Shown here: one piece after another, positions 23,216-35,755 of the stretch
Layout of the letters: each line of letters starts with the position of its first letter
Position numbering within the stretch: the first letter of the stretch is position 1
Assembly (NCBI RefSeq): GCF_030272615.1
Contig: NC_081407.1
Coordinates: 154,519,548-154,583,547 of the forward strand
Reading direction: 5' to 3'
Length of the DNA: 64,000 nt
From: Cryptomeria japonica
Taxonomy: Eukaryota > Streptophyta > Pinopsida > Cupressales > Cupressaceae
Position numbers and translations under genes: made by a program
The notes under the pieces: model-generated
Seen by the model: only the letters and a program-made list of their open reading frames with translations
Databases searched by the model: none
What the model was told of the DNA's origin: nothing

Positions 23216-26200
23216 TTGAAAATTAGTATATATGGTCTCCTAAGGGGTTATATTGTTTCCTAAGGGGTCATAGAACATCATATGACCCCTTAGGACATGA
23301 TATGACCCCTAATGACACCATATGGTCTCTTAAGGGGTCATATGGTGTCATAAGGGGTCATAAAACACCATATGACCCCTTAAGACACAATAAGACCCCT
23401 AATGACACCATATGGTGTCCTAAGGGGTCATAAGACACCAAATGACCCCTTATGACACCATACAACCCCTAATGACACAATGTGGCATCCTAAAGGGTCA
23501 TATGGTATCCTAAGGGGTCATAGGACACCATATGACCCCTTAGGACACCATACAACCCATAGCACCATATAGTGTCCCAAGGGGTCATATGGTGTCTTAA
23601 GGGGTCAAAGAATGTCATATGACCAATTAGGACACAATATGACCCATGACGACACCTAAAGGGTCATATAGTGTCATAAGGGGTCATAGGAGACCATATG
23701 ACCCCTTATAACACCATACGATCCCTTACGACACCATATGGTGTCCTAAGGGGTCATATAACACCATATGACCCCTTATAACACAAGAAGACCCATAACG
23801 ACATGATTTGGTGTCCTGACACCATATGACCCCTTAGGACACAATATGACCCCTAACAATACCTAAGGAGTCATATGGTGTCCTAAGGGGTTATATGATG
23901 TCCTAGGAACCTTTAGGACATAACATGACCCCTTAGCACACCATACAACCCCTAATGACACCATATGGTGTCCTAAGGGGTCGTAGGACACCATATGACC
24001 CATTAGGACACAATATGACCCCTAACAACACCTAAGGGGTCATAGTGTGTCCTAAGGGGTCATAGGACACCATATGACCCCTAACGACACTATATGGTGT
24101 CTTAAGGGGTCATATTGTGTTCTAAGGGTTCATAGGAGACCATATGACCTGTAACGACACAAAATGACACCTAATGATACCTAAGGGGTCATATGGTGTT
24201 CTAAGGGATTTGGACACCATATGACCCCTTAGCACACCATACGACCCCTAATGACATCATATGGTGTCCTAAGGGGTCATAGAACACCATATGACCCCTT
24301 AGGACACCATACGATGCATACTGATACTATATGGTGTTCTAAGTGGTCATAGGATACCATATGACCCCTTAGGAGACCATATATGACCCCTTAGAACACC
24401 ATACAACCCATAACGACGCCATCTAGTGTCTTAAGGGGTCATAAGATACAATATTACCCCTTAGGACATAATATGACCCCTTACAATGTCATATAGTGTC
24501 CCAATGGGTCATAGGACACCATATGACCCCTTAGGACACCATACGACATCATACCACCCTTTACGACACCATATGGTGTCCTAAGGGGTCATATAACACC
24601 ATATGACCCCTTAGAACACAAGAAGACCCATAGCGACATGATATGGTGTCCTAAGGGGTCATATGGTGTCATGAGACACCATATGACCCCTTAGGAAACA
24701 ATATGACCCCTAACGATACCTAAGGGGTCATATGGTGTCCTAAGGGGTTATATGATGTCCTAGGAACCTTTAGGACATAATATGACCCCTTAGCACACCA
24801 TACAACCCCTAATGACACCATATGGTGTCTTAAGGGGTCGTCGGGCACCATATAACCCATTAGGACACAATATGACCCCTAACAACACCTAAGGGGTCAT
24901 ATAGTATCCTAAAGGGTCATATAACACCATATGACCCCTTATAACACAAGAGGACCCATAACAACATGATATGGTGTCCTAAGGGGTCATATGGTGTCAG
25001 GAGACACCATATGACTTCCTAGGACACAATATGACCCCTAACGATACCTAAGGGGTCATATGGTGTCCTAAAGGATTATATGATGTCCTAGGAACCTTTA
25101 AGATATAATATGACCCCTTGGCACACCATACAACCCCTAATGACACCATATGGTGTCCTAAGGGGTCGTAGGACACCATATTACCCGTTAGGACACAATA
25201 TGGCCCCTAACAACACCTTAGGGGTCATAGGACACCATATGACCCCTAACGACACTATATGATGTCTTAAGGGGTCATATTGTGTCCAAAGGGGTCATAG
25301 GACACCATATGACCCCTAACAACACAAAATGACACCTAACGATACCTAAAGGTTCATATGGTGTTCTAAGGGGTCATAGGACACCATTTGACCCCTTAGC
25401 ACACCATATGACCCCTAGTGACACCATATGGTGTCCTAAGGAGTCATATGGTGTCCTAAGGGGTCATAAAACACCATATGACCCCTTAAGACACCATATG
25501 ACCCCTTAGAGGACCATACAACCAATAACAACATAATATGGTGTCTTAGAGGGTCATAGAGCACTATATGACCCCTTAGAACACCATACAACCCATAACG
25601 ACACCATGTGGTGTCTTAAGGGGTCATAGGACACCATTTGACCCCTTAGCACACCATATGACCCTTAATGACACCATATGGTGTCCTAAGGAGTCATATG
25701 GTGTCTTAAGGGGTCATAAAACACCATATAACCCCTTAGGACACCATACGATGCATAATGACACTATATGGTGTCCTAAGGGGTCATAGGACACCATATG
25801 ACCCCTTAGAGGACTATACAACCCATAACAACATAATGTGGTATCTTAGAGGGTAATAGAACACCATATGACCCCTTAGAACACCATACGACCCATAACG
25901 ACACCATGTGGTGTCTTAAGGGGTAATAAGACACAATATTACCCCTCAGGACATAATATGACCCCTAACAATGTCATATAGTGTCCTAAGGGGTCATAGG
26001 ACACCAAATGACCCCTTAGGACACCATATGACCCCTTAGGACACCATACGACCTTTTGTGACACCATACCACCCTTTACGACACCATATGGTTTCTTAAG
26101 GGGTCATATGGTATCCTAATGGGTCATATAACACCATATGACCCCTTAGAACACAAGAAGACCCATAACCACACGATATGGTATCCTAAGGGGTCATATG

Positions 26201-28718
26201 GTGTCATGAGACATAATATGACTCCTTAGGACAAAATATGATCCCTAATGATACCTAAGGGGTCATATGGTGTCCTAAGGGGTTATATGATGTCTTAGGA
26301 ACCTTTAGAACACAATATGACCCCTTAGCACACCATACAACCCCTAACAACACCATATGGTGTCCTAAGGGGTTGTAGGACACCATATAACCCGTTAGGA
26401 CATAATATGACCCCTAACAACACCTAAGGGGTCATATTATGTCCTAAGGGGTCATAGGACACCATATGACCCCTAAGGACACTTTATGGTGTACTAAGGG
26501 GTCATAATATGTGCTAAGGGGTCATAGGACACCATATGACCCCTTAGCACTCCATACGACCCCTAACAACACCATATGGTGTCCTAAGGGATCATATGGT
26601 GTCCTAAGGGGTCATATAACACCATATGACCCCTTAGGACACCATACGACACATAATGACACCATATGGTGTCCTAAGGGGTCATAGGACACTATATGAC
26701 CCCTTAGGAGACCATACGACCCATAACAACATAATATGTCCTAGAGGGTCATAGAACACCATATGACCCCTTAGAACACCATACGACCCATAACGACACC
26801 ATGTGGTATCCTAAGGGGCCATACGATACAATATGACCCCTTAGGACATAATATGACCTCTAATGATGTTATATAGTATCCTAAGGGGTCATACAAAACC
26901 ATGACCCCATAGAACACCATATGACCCCTTAGAACACCATACAACACTTTACGACACCATATGGTGTCCTAAGGCATCATATGGTATCTTAACAAGTCAT
27001 ATAAAACCATGTGACCCCTTAGGACACCATATGACTCCTTAGAACACAAGAAGACCCATAACGACATGATATGGTGTCCTAAGGGGTCATATGGTGTCGT
27101 CCTAAGGGGTCATATGGTGTCATGAGACACCATATGACCCCTTAGGACACAATATGACCCCTAACGATATCTAAGGGGTCATATGGTATCTTGAGAGGTT
27201 ATATGATGTCATAGGAATCTTTAGGACAAAATATGACCCCTTAGCACACCATACAATCCCAAACGACACCATATGGTGTCCTAAGGGGTCGTAGGACACT
27301 ATATGACCCGTTAGAACACAATATGACCCCTAACAACACCTAAGGGGTCATATTGTGTCCTAAGGGGTCATAGGACATCATATGACCCCTAACGACACAA
27401 AATGATGCCTAACGATACCTAAGGGGTCATATGGTGTTATAAAGGGTCATAGGACACCATATGACCCCTTAACACACCATAAGACCCTTTATGACACCAT
27501 ATGGTGTCCTAAGGGGTCATAGAACACCATATGGTGTTCTATGACCCTTTAGGAAACCATACGACACATAATGAAACCATATGGTGTTCTAAGGGGTCAT
27601 AGGACACCATATGACCCCTTAGGAGACCATACGACCCATAACAACATAAAAATGGTGTCCTAAGGGGTCATAGAACACCATACAACCCATAACAACACCA
27701 TGTGGTGTCCTAAGGGCTCATAACACACAATATGATCCCTTAGGACATAATATGACCCCTAACAACGTCATATAGTGTCTTAAGGGGTCATAGGACACCG
27801 TATGACCCCTTAGGACATAATACGACCCCCTAGGACATAAAATAAACCCTAATGACACCTAAGGGGTCATAGGACACCATATGACACATAAAAACACCAA
27901 ATGGTATGCTAAGGGGTCATATGGTGTCCTAAGGTGTCATAGGACACCATACGACACATAGGACACCATACGACCCATAGCACCATATAGTCTCCCAAGC
28001 ATATGGTGTCCTAAGGGGTCATATGACACCATATGACCCATTAGGAAACAATAAGACCCCTGATGACACCTAATGGGTCGTATAGTGTCCTAAGGGTTCA
28101 TAGGACACCATATGACCCCTTAGGACACCATACGACTCCTTGCGACATCATATGGTGTCCCAAGGTATCGTATGGTATCCTAAGGGGTCATATAATGTCG
28201 TAAGGGGTCATATGGTGTCCTAAGGGGTTATAGAACACCATATGACCTCTTAGGACACCATAAGACCCATAACGACACCATATGATGTCCTAAGGGGTCA
28301 TATGTTGTCCTAAAGGGTCATGGGACACCATATGACCTCTTAGGACATAGTATGAGCCCTAAAAAAACCTAATGGATCATATGGTGTCTAAGGGGTCATA
28401 CGATGTCTTGTGACCCCTTAGGACACAATATGACCCCTTAGCACACCATACAACCCCCAACAACACCATATGACCTGTTCGGACAAAATATGACCACTAA
28501 CAATACCTAAGGGGTCATATGGTGTCCTAAGGGGTCATAGGATACCATATGACCCCTTAACACACCATACGACCCCTAATGACACCATATGGTGTCCTAA
28601 AGGCTCATAGAACACCATATGACCCCTTAGGACACCATAAGACTTATAACAACATCATATGGTGTCATATGGTGTCCTAAAGGTTCATGAGACACCATAT
28701 GACCCTTTAAGACACCAT
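23216..28718. repeat. 20-bp satellite in both orientations, about 5.5 kb
   Basis: The array is built from the word CATATGGTGTCCTAAGGGGT and its reverse complement ACCCCTTAGGACACCATATG. Units join head to tail with a 20-base period. Orientation flips often at the self-complementary CATATG, giving palindromes such as GACACCATATGGTGTC. Copies differ by single bases and short indels. There are no unique spacers and no open frame. Longer blocks, marked by a rare CCTAGGAACCTTT variant, recur at about 23902, 24759, 25087, 26294 and 27208. Confidence 0.95.
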
Positions 28719-29100
28719 ATTCTCTCTCAGATTATTTATTTTCCTCAATTGCCCTCGATCACCTCTCTCCTCCTATGGGTTTATAGATACTTCCCTCTCC
28801 CCCTTTACCCACCCCCTAATTACTCTCTATGTCTCTCTTCACCTCTGTCCCCATCTCTCTTCTCTCTTTGTTGATACTTTCCCCTCTCCCCCTCTCCTCC
28901 TACCCCCTAATAATCTCAAACTCTCCCTCTCATTCTTTCTTCACCCCAATCACCCCCTCCCTCTCTCTCTTTGCCTTCCACCTAATTACCTGCAGGTCTC
29001 TCTCTCTCACTCTCTCTTCCCCCCAATTAATCTCTCATTCTCACCTCTCTCCCCCTCTCCTTTTTTTGATACTTCCCTATGCCTCTCCTTGTCCCCTCTG
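28719..29100 (+). repeat. Pyrimidine-rich low-complexity DNA, right
   Basis: CTCTCC-rich DNA follows the satellite directly. Its apparent open frames are compositional artefacts. Confidence 0.85.
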
Positions 29101-29104
29101 AATT

Positions 29105-29370
29105 TTGTTGCTAGAGATGAGAAGGAAATGCAGAGAGACTACTCTAGATCTTAGGGAAAAGAGAGTGACATAGAGGAGAAAATTATGAAGAGGTAGAAAT
29201 ATAAGCACCTTGTAGAGCTTGAAAGATTTAAAGAGGTATTCATTGATAGTTAGAGATATAGGTCTAGAGAGAGATGTATAAATATGGACAAAAGAGAGGG
29301 ACGAAGAAACAAATAGGTGGAGTGATGGGTTTAGGAGAGAGAGGTGGAGAAAGGAACAAACATAGATAAC
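29105..29370 (+). repeat. Purine-rich (GAGA) segment
   Basis: AGAGAG-rich DNA here is the reverse-strand counterpart of the left pyrimidine block, continuing the inverted symmetry toward the right arm. Confidence 0.65.
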
Positions 29371-29479
29371 ATGGTTTATCAAAATTTATCGAACTCAATA
29401 AAATTCATAAATTTTCTATTATTAATTATTTACTTATTTAGTATATTTTGAGATGATTGTTACAAAATTCATGCAATAG

Positions 29480-29850
29480 GGAAATCATATGAAAAAGTGA
29501 TGAGTTTTTTATGTTTTAAAAATGAAGGATGAATTTCAATGAATTCTAATTATTTTTTAAAACAAATAATTGAAAATATACCTATTCCATATCATTGAGC
29601 TCTTAATTACCTTTCCAACGCCTATAAAAAATCAAAATTTTGATATAAAACGCAAAAGTTATGCCCAATTTACTAAAATATACTTTTTTATTTTTTCAAA
29701 AATCAGATATCCAATTTTATCCAATAAAATAGGATATCCAATTTTAAAAAATAAATTTTTCCCTCCATATTTTGGTTCAGGTTTGCTTTGGAATTTGGCT
29801 TGGAAGTGACAAGCCTGGAAAGTCAACTGAAAAAACGTGTTTTTCAGTAT
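29480..29850 (-). repeat. Right inverted-repeat arm
   Basis: Its reverse complement matches the left arm, including TTTAGTAAA, AACTTTTGC and GGAAAGGTAATT. It also has GATATCC words like those in the left arm. Confidence 0.7.
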
Positions 29851-31776
29851 TCCTTGATTTTCTAGACTTTACACTAGTGGCTGACGACTTTTTTTATAGC
29901 CAAAATTGATAAAACGAAAAGGTTTTTTTAAGGACATTCTCAGCTTTCCAACAATATAAGGCTTGTCTTATTTCGACTTTAATAAATAATTATTATTTAT
30001 TTTCTAATTGAATTCTGACAAAAGTCCTGATTGATAGACTGATTGAAAAATACTCATAACCGCATAACATTTTTTGAATCTAAAACATGCGTCACATCCT
30101 ATGCTTCGTCTACTATAGGGAAAAATTAAAAAAAATTGAATTTCATAAGGTTTTGACCAAGTTAAGGTGGTCAGACGTAGGAGTTTCTGGATTTCTTAAA
30201 AGTTCTAATAAAACATTCATAAATAATTATTTACTTTATAAAAAATTATAAAAAAATATGTGTCACATCCGGACACGAGTCTAATACTTATATTATAAAT
30301 CTTATAAAAAAATATTATGATTTGATTTTGATTAGGGTGGTCAGACATACACCTACTTCTTATCTTTTTCCTGAAATTTTTGTACCTCTGCATTGAAATT
30401 TGAAATTTTCATCGAATAGGATTTTTTTTTTCAAAAAACAACTAGTAGCTTAGAAACTAAATTCAATTTTCTATAGATTATCTTCTTACATATTTTAAAA
30501 ATAATGTTCATAACTTATTCAATTTTTCATGTCAAGTTGCATAACTCTGATTTTTTGAAATTTCATTGCCACTTAAGGGCCTGTTTTGGCACACCATGAT
30601 CCTGCACATACCCGACCCTTAGATATTTTCTACAAAATAATAACCTTATAGTTTTCAATTTTTTTACTTCAATTTAATTCTCTGAGTGGTCATAGGATAC
30701 GTTTCTTGAAAACTCATTTGCTTGAAAATGTCAGCTAACAACCCCAATAAATCTCATCTAATCGAATGATTCCGAATTACAAGTGGGTTGTAACCAAATA
30801 AAAGTTTACCAATCAAAATTTGCTTAGAAAGTAAATTTTTCAAATTATTAATTAATAGGTAGTTCTAAAATAAATTGAAAATATTATTTATCAATAACTC
30901 CAATTATTAAATTTTAATCAAAAGTATTGATTGTTGAATATAAACCCTTATAAACAAGTATGATCATTTGTTAGCAATATAATTAATTGTCAATTGTATA
31001 AATAATCAAATCAATTTCATATTATGATTTCTTAAGGTTACTAAGCCAAATTATAACTTTATCAAATAAAATTTATAATTAATTTATTTAAATTCCCTTA
31101 TAAATTATAAATAAGTCATCTAATCCAAATTATAGTTTATATATTTACAAGTTAAATTTATTTTTATTTATTTATTTTCTTTGAATTAACTTATGGGTAC
31201 CACTTATAACCATATACTTTATTGATTATTTTAAATTTTTAAACAAATTAATATAATCAAATTTTAATATATTATTAGAGTTATAGAATTATTTTAATAA
31301 TGACAAAAAAATTCAAAATAAAGATAAATGAGTTAATAAATGGAAACTCATCTACAGTTACATTTATTAAATTGCATGGCTATGCAAATGGAGAATGGGA
31401 GGGAAGTGAGGAGTGGGGAGTGAAAAGTAAACTAAAAAATTGCTTATGAATATTGAAAGAAAACTTTTGGTAAATCTTTTACATGTATTTTCTATTATCA
31501 AAGAATTTGGAAAGAATCAGAAGGTAGATAGTTAATTTAATCTATCTAAATAATTGAGAGAGGGTTATTTTAAAGAGATTTTTTCATATGAATAAAATCT
31601 AAAAGGAAGATAAGAAGGATAATTCAAGATTCAAAATTGCAAATAAGGGAATGAAATAGGAGAACCTGGATTGGACGAAGCACCTTCTTTCGAATTCATC
31701 CCAATCTTCCTGCTAACATACTTCAATCCTTACTGGAGCTTCGTGAGAATTCTTCATCTAAACTTAAAAATATTTC
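29851..31776. other. AT-rich DNA without recognisable features
   Basis: No coding frame, LTR boundary or RNA gene is seen. A weak duplication exists: a block with GTCACATCC and GGTGGTCAGAC occurs at about 30090-30180 and again at about 30260-30350. Confidence 0.5.
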
Positions 31777-32116
31777 TATCCAACGTGACTAAAAAAATTC
31801 TTTTACTACTAATATGAATAATCAAGAGCTTCAGAAAATTACTTTTCCATCCAAGGCTATGAACTCCCCCTTTTTTTTGAAAATCTAGAACTCAGTATAT
31901 AGAAAAGAGAGTCATTTTTCCACTACAAAAGAAATTAATTGATTATGAGATTCTTTTCCAAAATTAATTCCATGCAAAAATGATTATTGTCATAGTAGGG
32001 GTTACATACAAAAATTTGAATTTGAGTTTCTCTTCTAGAACCTTCTCATTTCCTCTTACAACATGTGCTAAATCATATTGAGAAAATATGTAATTTCTAA
32101 ATTAATTTCTTGCAAA
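31777..32116 (+). repeat. Repeat block X, left copy
   Basis: The block starts near TTACTACTAATATGAAT and ends near TTTCTTGCAAAAATG. It matches 38910-39240 closely in the same orientation. Confidence 0.85.
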
Positions 32117-32135
32117 AATGAAAATAAGTAATCTA

Positions 32136-32276
32136 GTGAATTCTCCTCTCATCTTGCAAATGTAATTTGGTGAAAAGTGTTTGAAGGGTAATCAATAGTG
32201 AAACTCTCATCTCATTTTGAGGGAAAAGGTAGTTTTCCACATTACATTTCTATCTCATCAATCACCATTTTTCCAA
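32136..32276 (+). repeat. Repeat block Y, left copy
   Basis: The block runs from AGTGAATT through TGTAATTTGGTGAAAAG to CACCATTTTTCC. It matches 38769-38909 in the same orientation, but here it follows block X rather than preceding it. Confidence 0.85.
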
Positions 32277-33406
32277 ATTACATTTTGGTGAACCCGAAGT
32301 CTAGCATGCTTTCCTTTCAACAAAATTGCATATTTTTCATTTACAAGTTTCAATTTTTTGCAAACTTAGTGGTTAAATCATTAAAAACCATAGTTTTTAA
32401 ATTTAAAATTGAACTTGTAAGTTGTAAAAAATTGTTTGTGGTTATCTTAGATCTGAAAATTGTTTTGATTGTCAAATTCAATTTCCTCATTGTCTTGTTC
32501 AATTTGCAAATTAAAATTTACAAAATTAAGAGGTTACTTGTTAAAACCCTACTTTTCAAAAATCATCTTGAACTTGTGTAAAAAATGGATTTCCATTTAA
32601 TTTTCAGATTTCTGATTGTTCTCAGATTTGTCTTCATTCCTACAATTCAAATTTTCAATTTCCCCCCTTTTTCCCAAAATTCAAATTTTAAAATTAAGTG
32701 GTTAGGTCATAAAACCCTAATTTTCAAAATTAATTGGATTTTGTGCAAATTTCAAATCAATTTCATTCCAATTCCGATTTCTAAACATTTTCCAAGGTGT
32801 CCCTATCTATTGGGTTTGACCTTTTTAAAATTTGCAATTCAATTCTTCTTTTTTTTCAAAACCCTAATAGGGTCCTATTTTTACATTTGCGCCTTCATTT
32901 CACCCATCTAGAGGTCATAAAATTCGTCAATTTTTTGGGGTTAGCTTTAAAATCATCATAATATCCATCCCTGAAAATTTCAAAAAAAGTTGGTCGGACC
33001 ATGTGCGTTCCCGCCACGGTCCTCGGCTTTTTTCTCGAAATTTCGAGAAATTGTTATGACTGTATTTAATAGCTTTAATCCATAAGATTGGCTGATTTTA
33101 TCAATTTTTTATCCCTCTAGAATCATAAATACCTTCAAAATTCAACATTTTAAATTTCAAGAAAATTTTTAAAATTAAGAGGTTAATTATAATGTGCCCT
33201 GATTTTAAAAATTCTGATTTTAAAATTAGGTGGTATTCCCTTGGCCTTAATTTTAAAATTTTAATCTCCTATCATTTTTGGAAATTGTGTCATCCTCTTC
33301 CCCCAACAAAGTTCAAATTATGTAATCATTATTTTCTTAAATTTTGCATTAATCAATTTTGTAAGCTTTGTTCCAAAATTCAAAATTCAAACATTCCCTT
33401 TAGTGC
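32277..33406 (+). repeat. 5' LTR remnant or leader with phased AT-rich repeats
   Basis: No gene is seen; the short open frames are AT-rich artefacts. Forms of AAAATTAAGTGGTTAGGTCA recur near 32357, 32521, 32690, 33172 and 33224, the first three about 165 bases apart. GGACCATGTGCGTTCCCGCC near 32996 matches a sequence at 38516 in the 3' LTR, so part of this region is probably the 5' LTR. Confidence 0.5.
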
Positions 33407-35755
33407 ATGAGTTTTACCACTATTAGTCCCACCTATCCCATCCCCATTACACGAAGCATTATAATTAAGGTTTCCCAATGTTTAAATATCGAGGAGATGG
33501 AGCCTAATTTGGGTGACTTCTTTAATGAGGATCATGCTAATTCTTCCCATCCTAATCATGTGCCTATTGAACCCATTGATCAACTTTCCATATTGGACAA
33601 TCAATTTGATAACTTTCAACAATGGATGTCCCAAGAATACCCTAATAGTGAATCTCTTCCATTAATTGAAGGCCTTAAATGCATGATTCAAAGTGATAAG
33701 AATGGAATTGATATATTGCATGGCATTGCACATATTGTTGATTCTAATGTCATGTCTATCAAGATTTGTGTCGAAACCCTAGGTTATTACTAACCTCCAA
33801 CACAAGTCAGTCCTTCAATTCCTTTGACTATTCTTATGACTAGTATTCCTACTTTTACCTCCAACATGATGGCTACTTCAACTCAAAATGTCATTCCTAC
33901 AACCATTGGTCATGGGGGCAATCCCTCTTCTTCATTTAATCCTCCATTTTTACCTATGTCTTCCATGAGTGTTCCTATTATTCCTCAACCAATCAGTGTA
34001 ACACAAGGGGACAATTCCTTTAATGACTTTATTCCTCCTTTAAGTGTCCCTTTGCCTACTGAATCATCACTTATGCTTACTTATCATAATGTCCCACCAC
34101 CTTATTCTCAGTCCATGCCTTCTTTCAATAACATCACACCACCTTCTCAATCAACTATGTCTAACATCCATTCTTCTACCGAAATGACAATTAACAATCT
34201 TGCTCAAATCATGTCTTCCTTACAACAACAAATTCCTTCTATGAGTCAATCCAAGTTTAGTGTGCCCACCTTTAATGTTGCAAGCCCACTTTCTCTTGAT
34301 ATTGTTAAAGTCATGCCACCTAAACATGTTGAGATCCCTCAATTGGAACTCTAGAATGGAAAAGGTGATCCCCTTACGCATGTCAAAACATTTCAAACCT
34401 TGTGTACTGATTTTACTTATGATCAAAGATTGCTTGCAAAATTGTTTACAAGAACACTAAGAGATAAGGCTTTACAATGATATTTCTCTTTGCCTTTGTA
34501 TTTCATCACTTCCTTTCAACAATTGGTGCATGCTTTCATCCAACAATTTCAAAACAACATTAGTCCTAAAATTACTTTGACTAATTTAATGCATTGTAAA
34601 CAAGGTGTTAAAGAAAAAGTGATTAATTTCATTGGTAGATATAAGCATTTGTGCGATCAAATTTCTTTTCTTGTACTTGATAATGATATACAAAGAATTT
34701 CCATTTCTAATTTACAAAAAGATATCAAGGAAAAGCTTATTTTGTCTTAGTTCACTTCCTTTCCGTAGTTGTGCGCAACACTCCACAATTATCAACTAGT
34801 TGTGAGTCAAATGGAGCAATCCACTCCTATGGCTCCAAGTGATAAGGGGAGAGTGTTCAAAAACCGTTTGCGAAGTTCAAACCAACAAAAAGCTTCTATC
34901 AAGTTCAATGATACAATCAACAACCACAATGTGAATGCTACAATAGGTGTGCCTTCTATTTATAATTTTTTCCAAAGAGAAAGACAATTTACTTCCTTGA
35001 ATGAATCTCTACATAGTATTATGTCTCAATTGTTGCACAGAAATCTTATCAAACTTCCTCCTATTAAACAAATTGATCCTTCTAAACTTGCATCCCCTTA
35101 TTTTGATAACAATTCATTTTGCCAATTCCATCATCAACCTGGTCATGATACTGAGAAATGTTTTGCGTTGAAGAATAAGATTCAAGACCTGATTGATAAT
35201 AATACTATATATGTGGCAAGTGTGAATAATAAATGGAATAAATCAGTAGCTCCTCCTAATCAAAAATTTAAGATTTTCACTGATCCCTTGTCTTCTCATA
35301 CCTCTAATGTTATTGAGATTGTGCCTAATTCTTTCTCTTCTAAAGAATTCACCTCTATGGCTCCAAACTTGGTTCATATGGTAGAAACACAGGATATGCC
35401 TAAGGATCCTTGTATTACATTTGACCCTAGCGAGACCATTAGAGCACCTAATAGCCCTTTATACATAGTTGTGAAGGTTAAGGATATCCCTTGCCGTGGT
35501 GCCCTTATTGATCCCTCTTGCATGGTTTATGTCATAACTGAAGAGTATCTTTTCACTTTACGATTGCATAAACCAATATATGATTCTTCTAATGTGGTTG
35601 TGAAGTTATTTTATGGCTTCTCTTGTCCTACCATTGGCTCTATCACCCTTCATGTTGAAGTTCATACTAAATCCATGGATATTGACTTTGTTACTCTATC
35701 ACCCTTCATGTTGAAGTTCATACTAAATCCATGGATATTGACTTTGTTATCATAG
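33407..35755 (+). pseudogene. gag: Tat-like gag and protease, six in-frame stops
   Basis: A single frame runs through the segment, broken by stops at 33791, 34352, 34478, 34748 and 34766 and ended at 35753 by a duplication. Domains are an acidic N-terminus, a Ser/Thr/Pro-rich linker, the gag capsid domain (34355-34830) with GKGDPLTHVKTFQT, a His/Cys segment (about 35120-35180) and a protease segment from about 35430. The protease motif reads LIDPSCM, where Asp-Ser/Thr/Asn-Gly is expected, so activity is doubtful. The stops replace likely Gln and Trp codons, all explainable by C-to-T changes on one strand or the other. Confidence 0.75.
35638..35749 (+). repeat. Perfect 56-bp tandem duplication in protease
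   Basis: The 56 bases from 35638 (CTCTATCACCCTTCATG...) are repeated from 35694. The length is not a multiple of three, so the second copy shifts and ends the protease frame. Confidence 0.95.

Larger units (their letters stand above)
21635..29850. mobile_element. Large inverted-repeat (foldback-like) element with satellite core
   Basis: Two arms of a few hundred bases at 21635-22060 and 29480-29850 are reverse complements of each other; for example 21889-21944 matches the reverse complement of 29605-29660 at 49 of 56 bases. Inside them lie pyrimidine-rich DNA on the left and purine-rich DNA on the far right, which is also mirror-symmetric, and then the 20-bp satellite core. No transposase is found. 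A foldback or Mutator-like non-autonomous transposon fits the plan, but target duplications were not identified and the outer ends are approximate. Confidence 0.55.

Noticed and set aside
23216-28718. Possible CRISPR array
   Set aside because: The repeats are contiguous, flip orientation and have no unique spacers, and the context is plant transposon DNA.
28829-29382. Frames on both strands near the right end of the satellite
   Set aside because: They are compositional artefacts of CTCT and GAGA tracts.
32198-33410. Hydrophobic Phe/Ile/Leu-rich open frames
   Set aside because: They come from AT-rich repeated leader DNA and show no domain or conservation.
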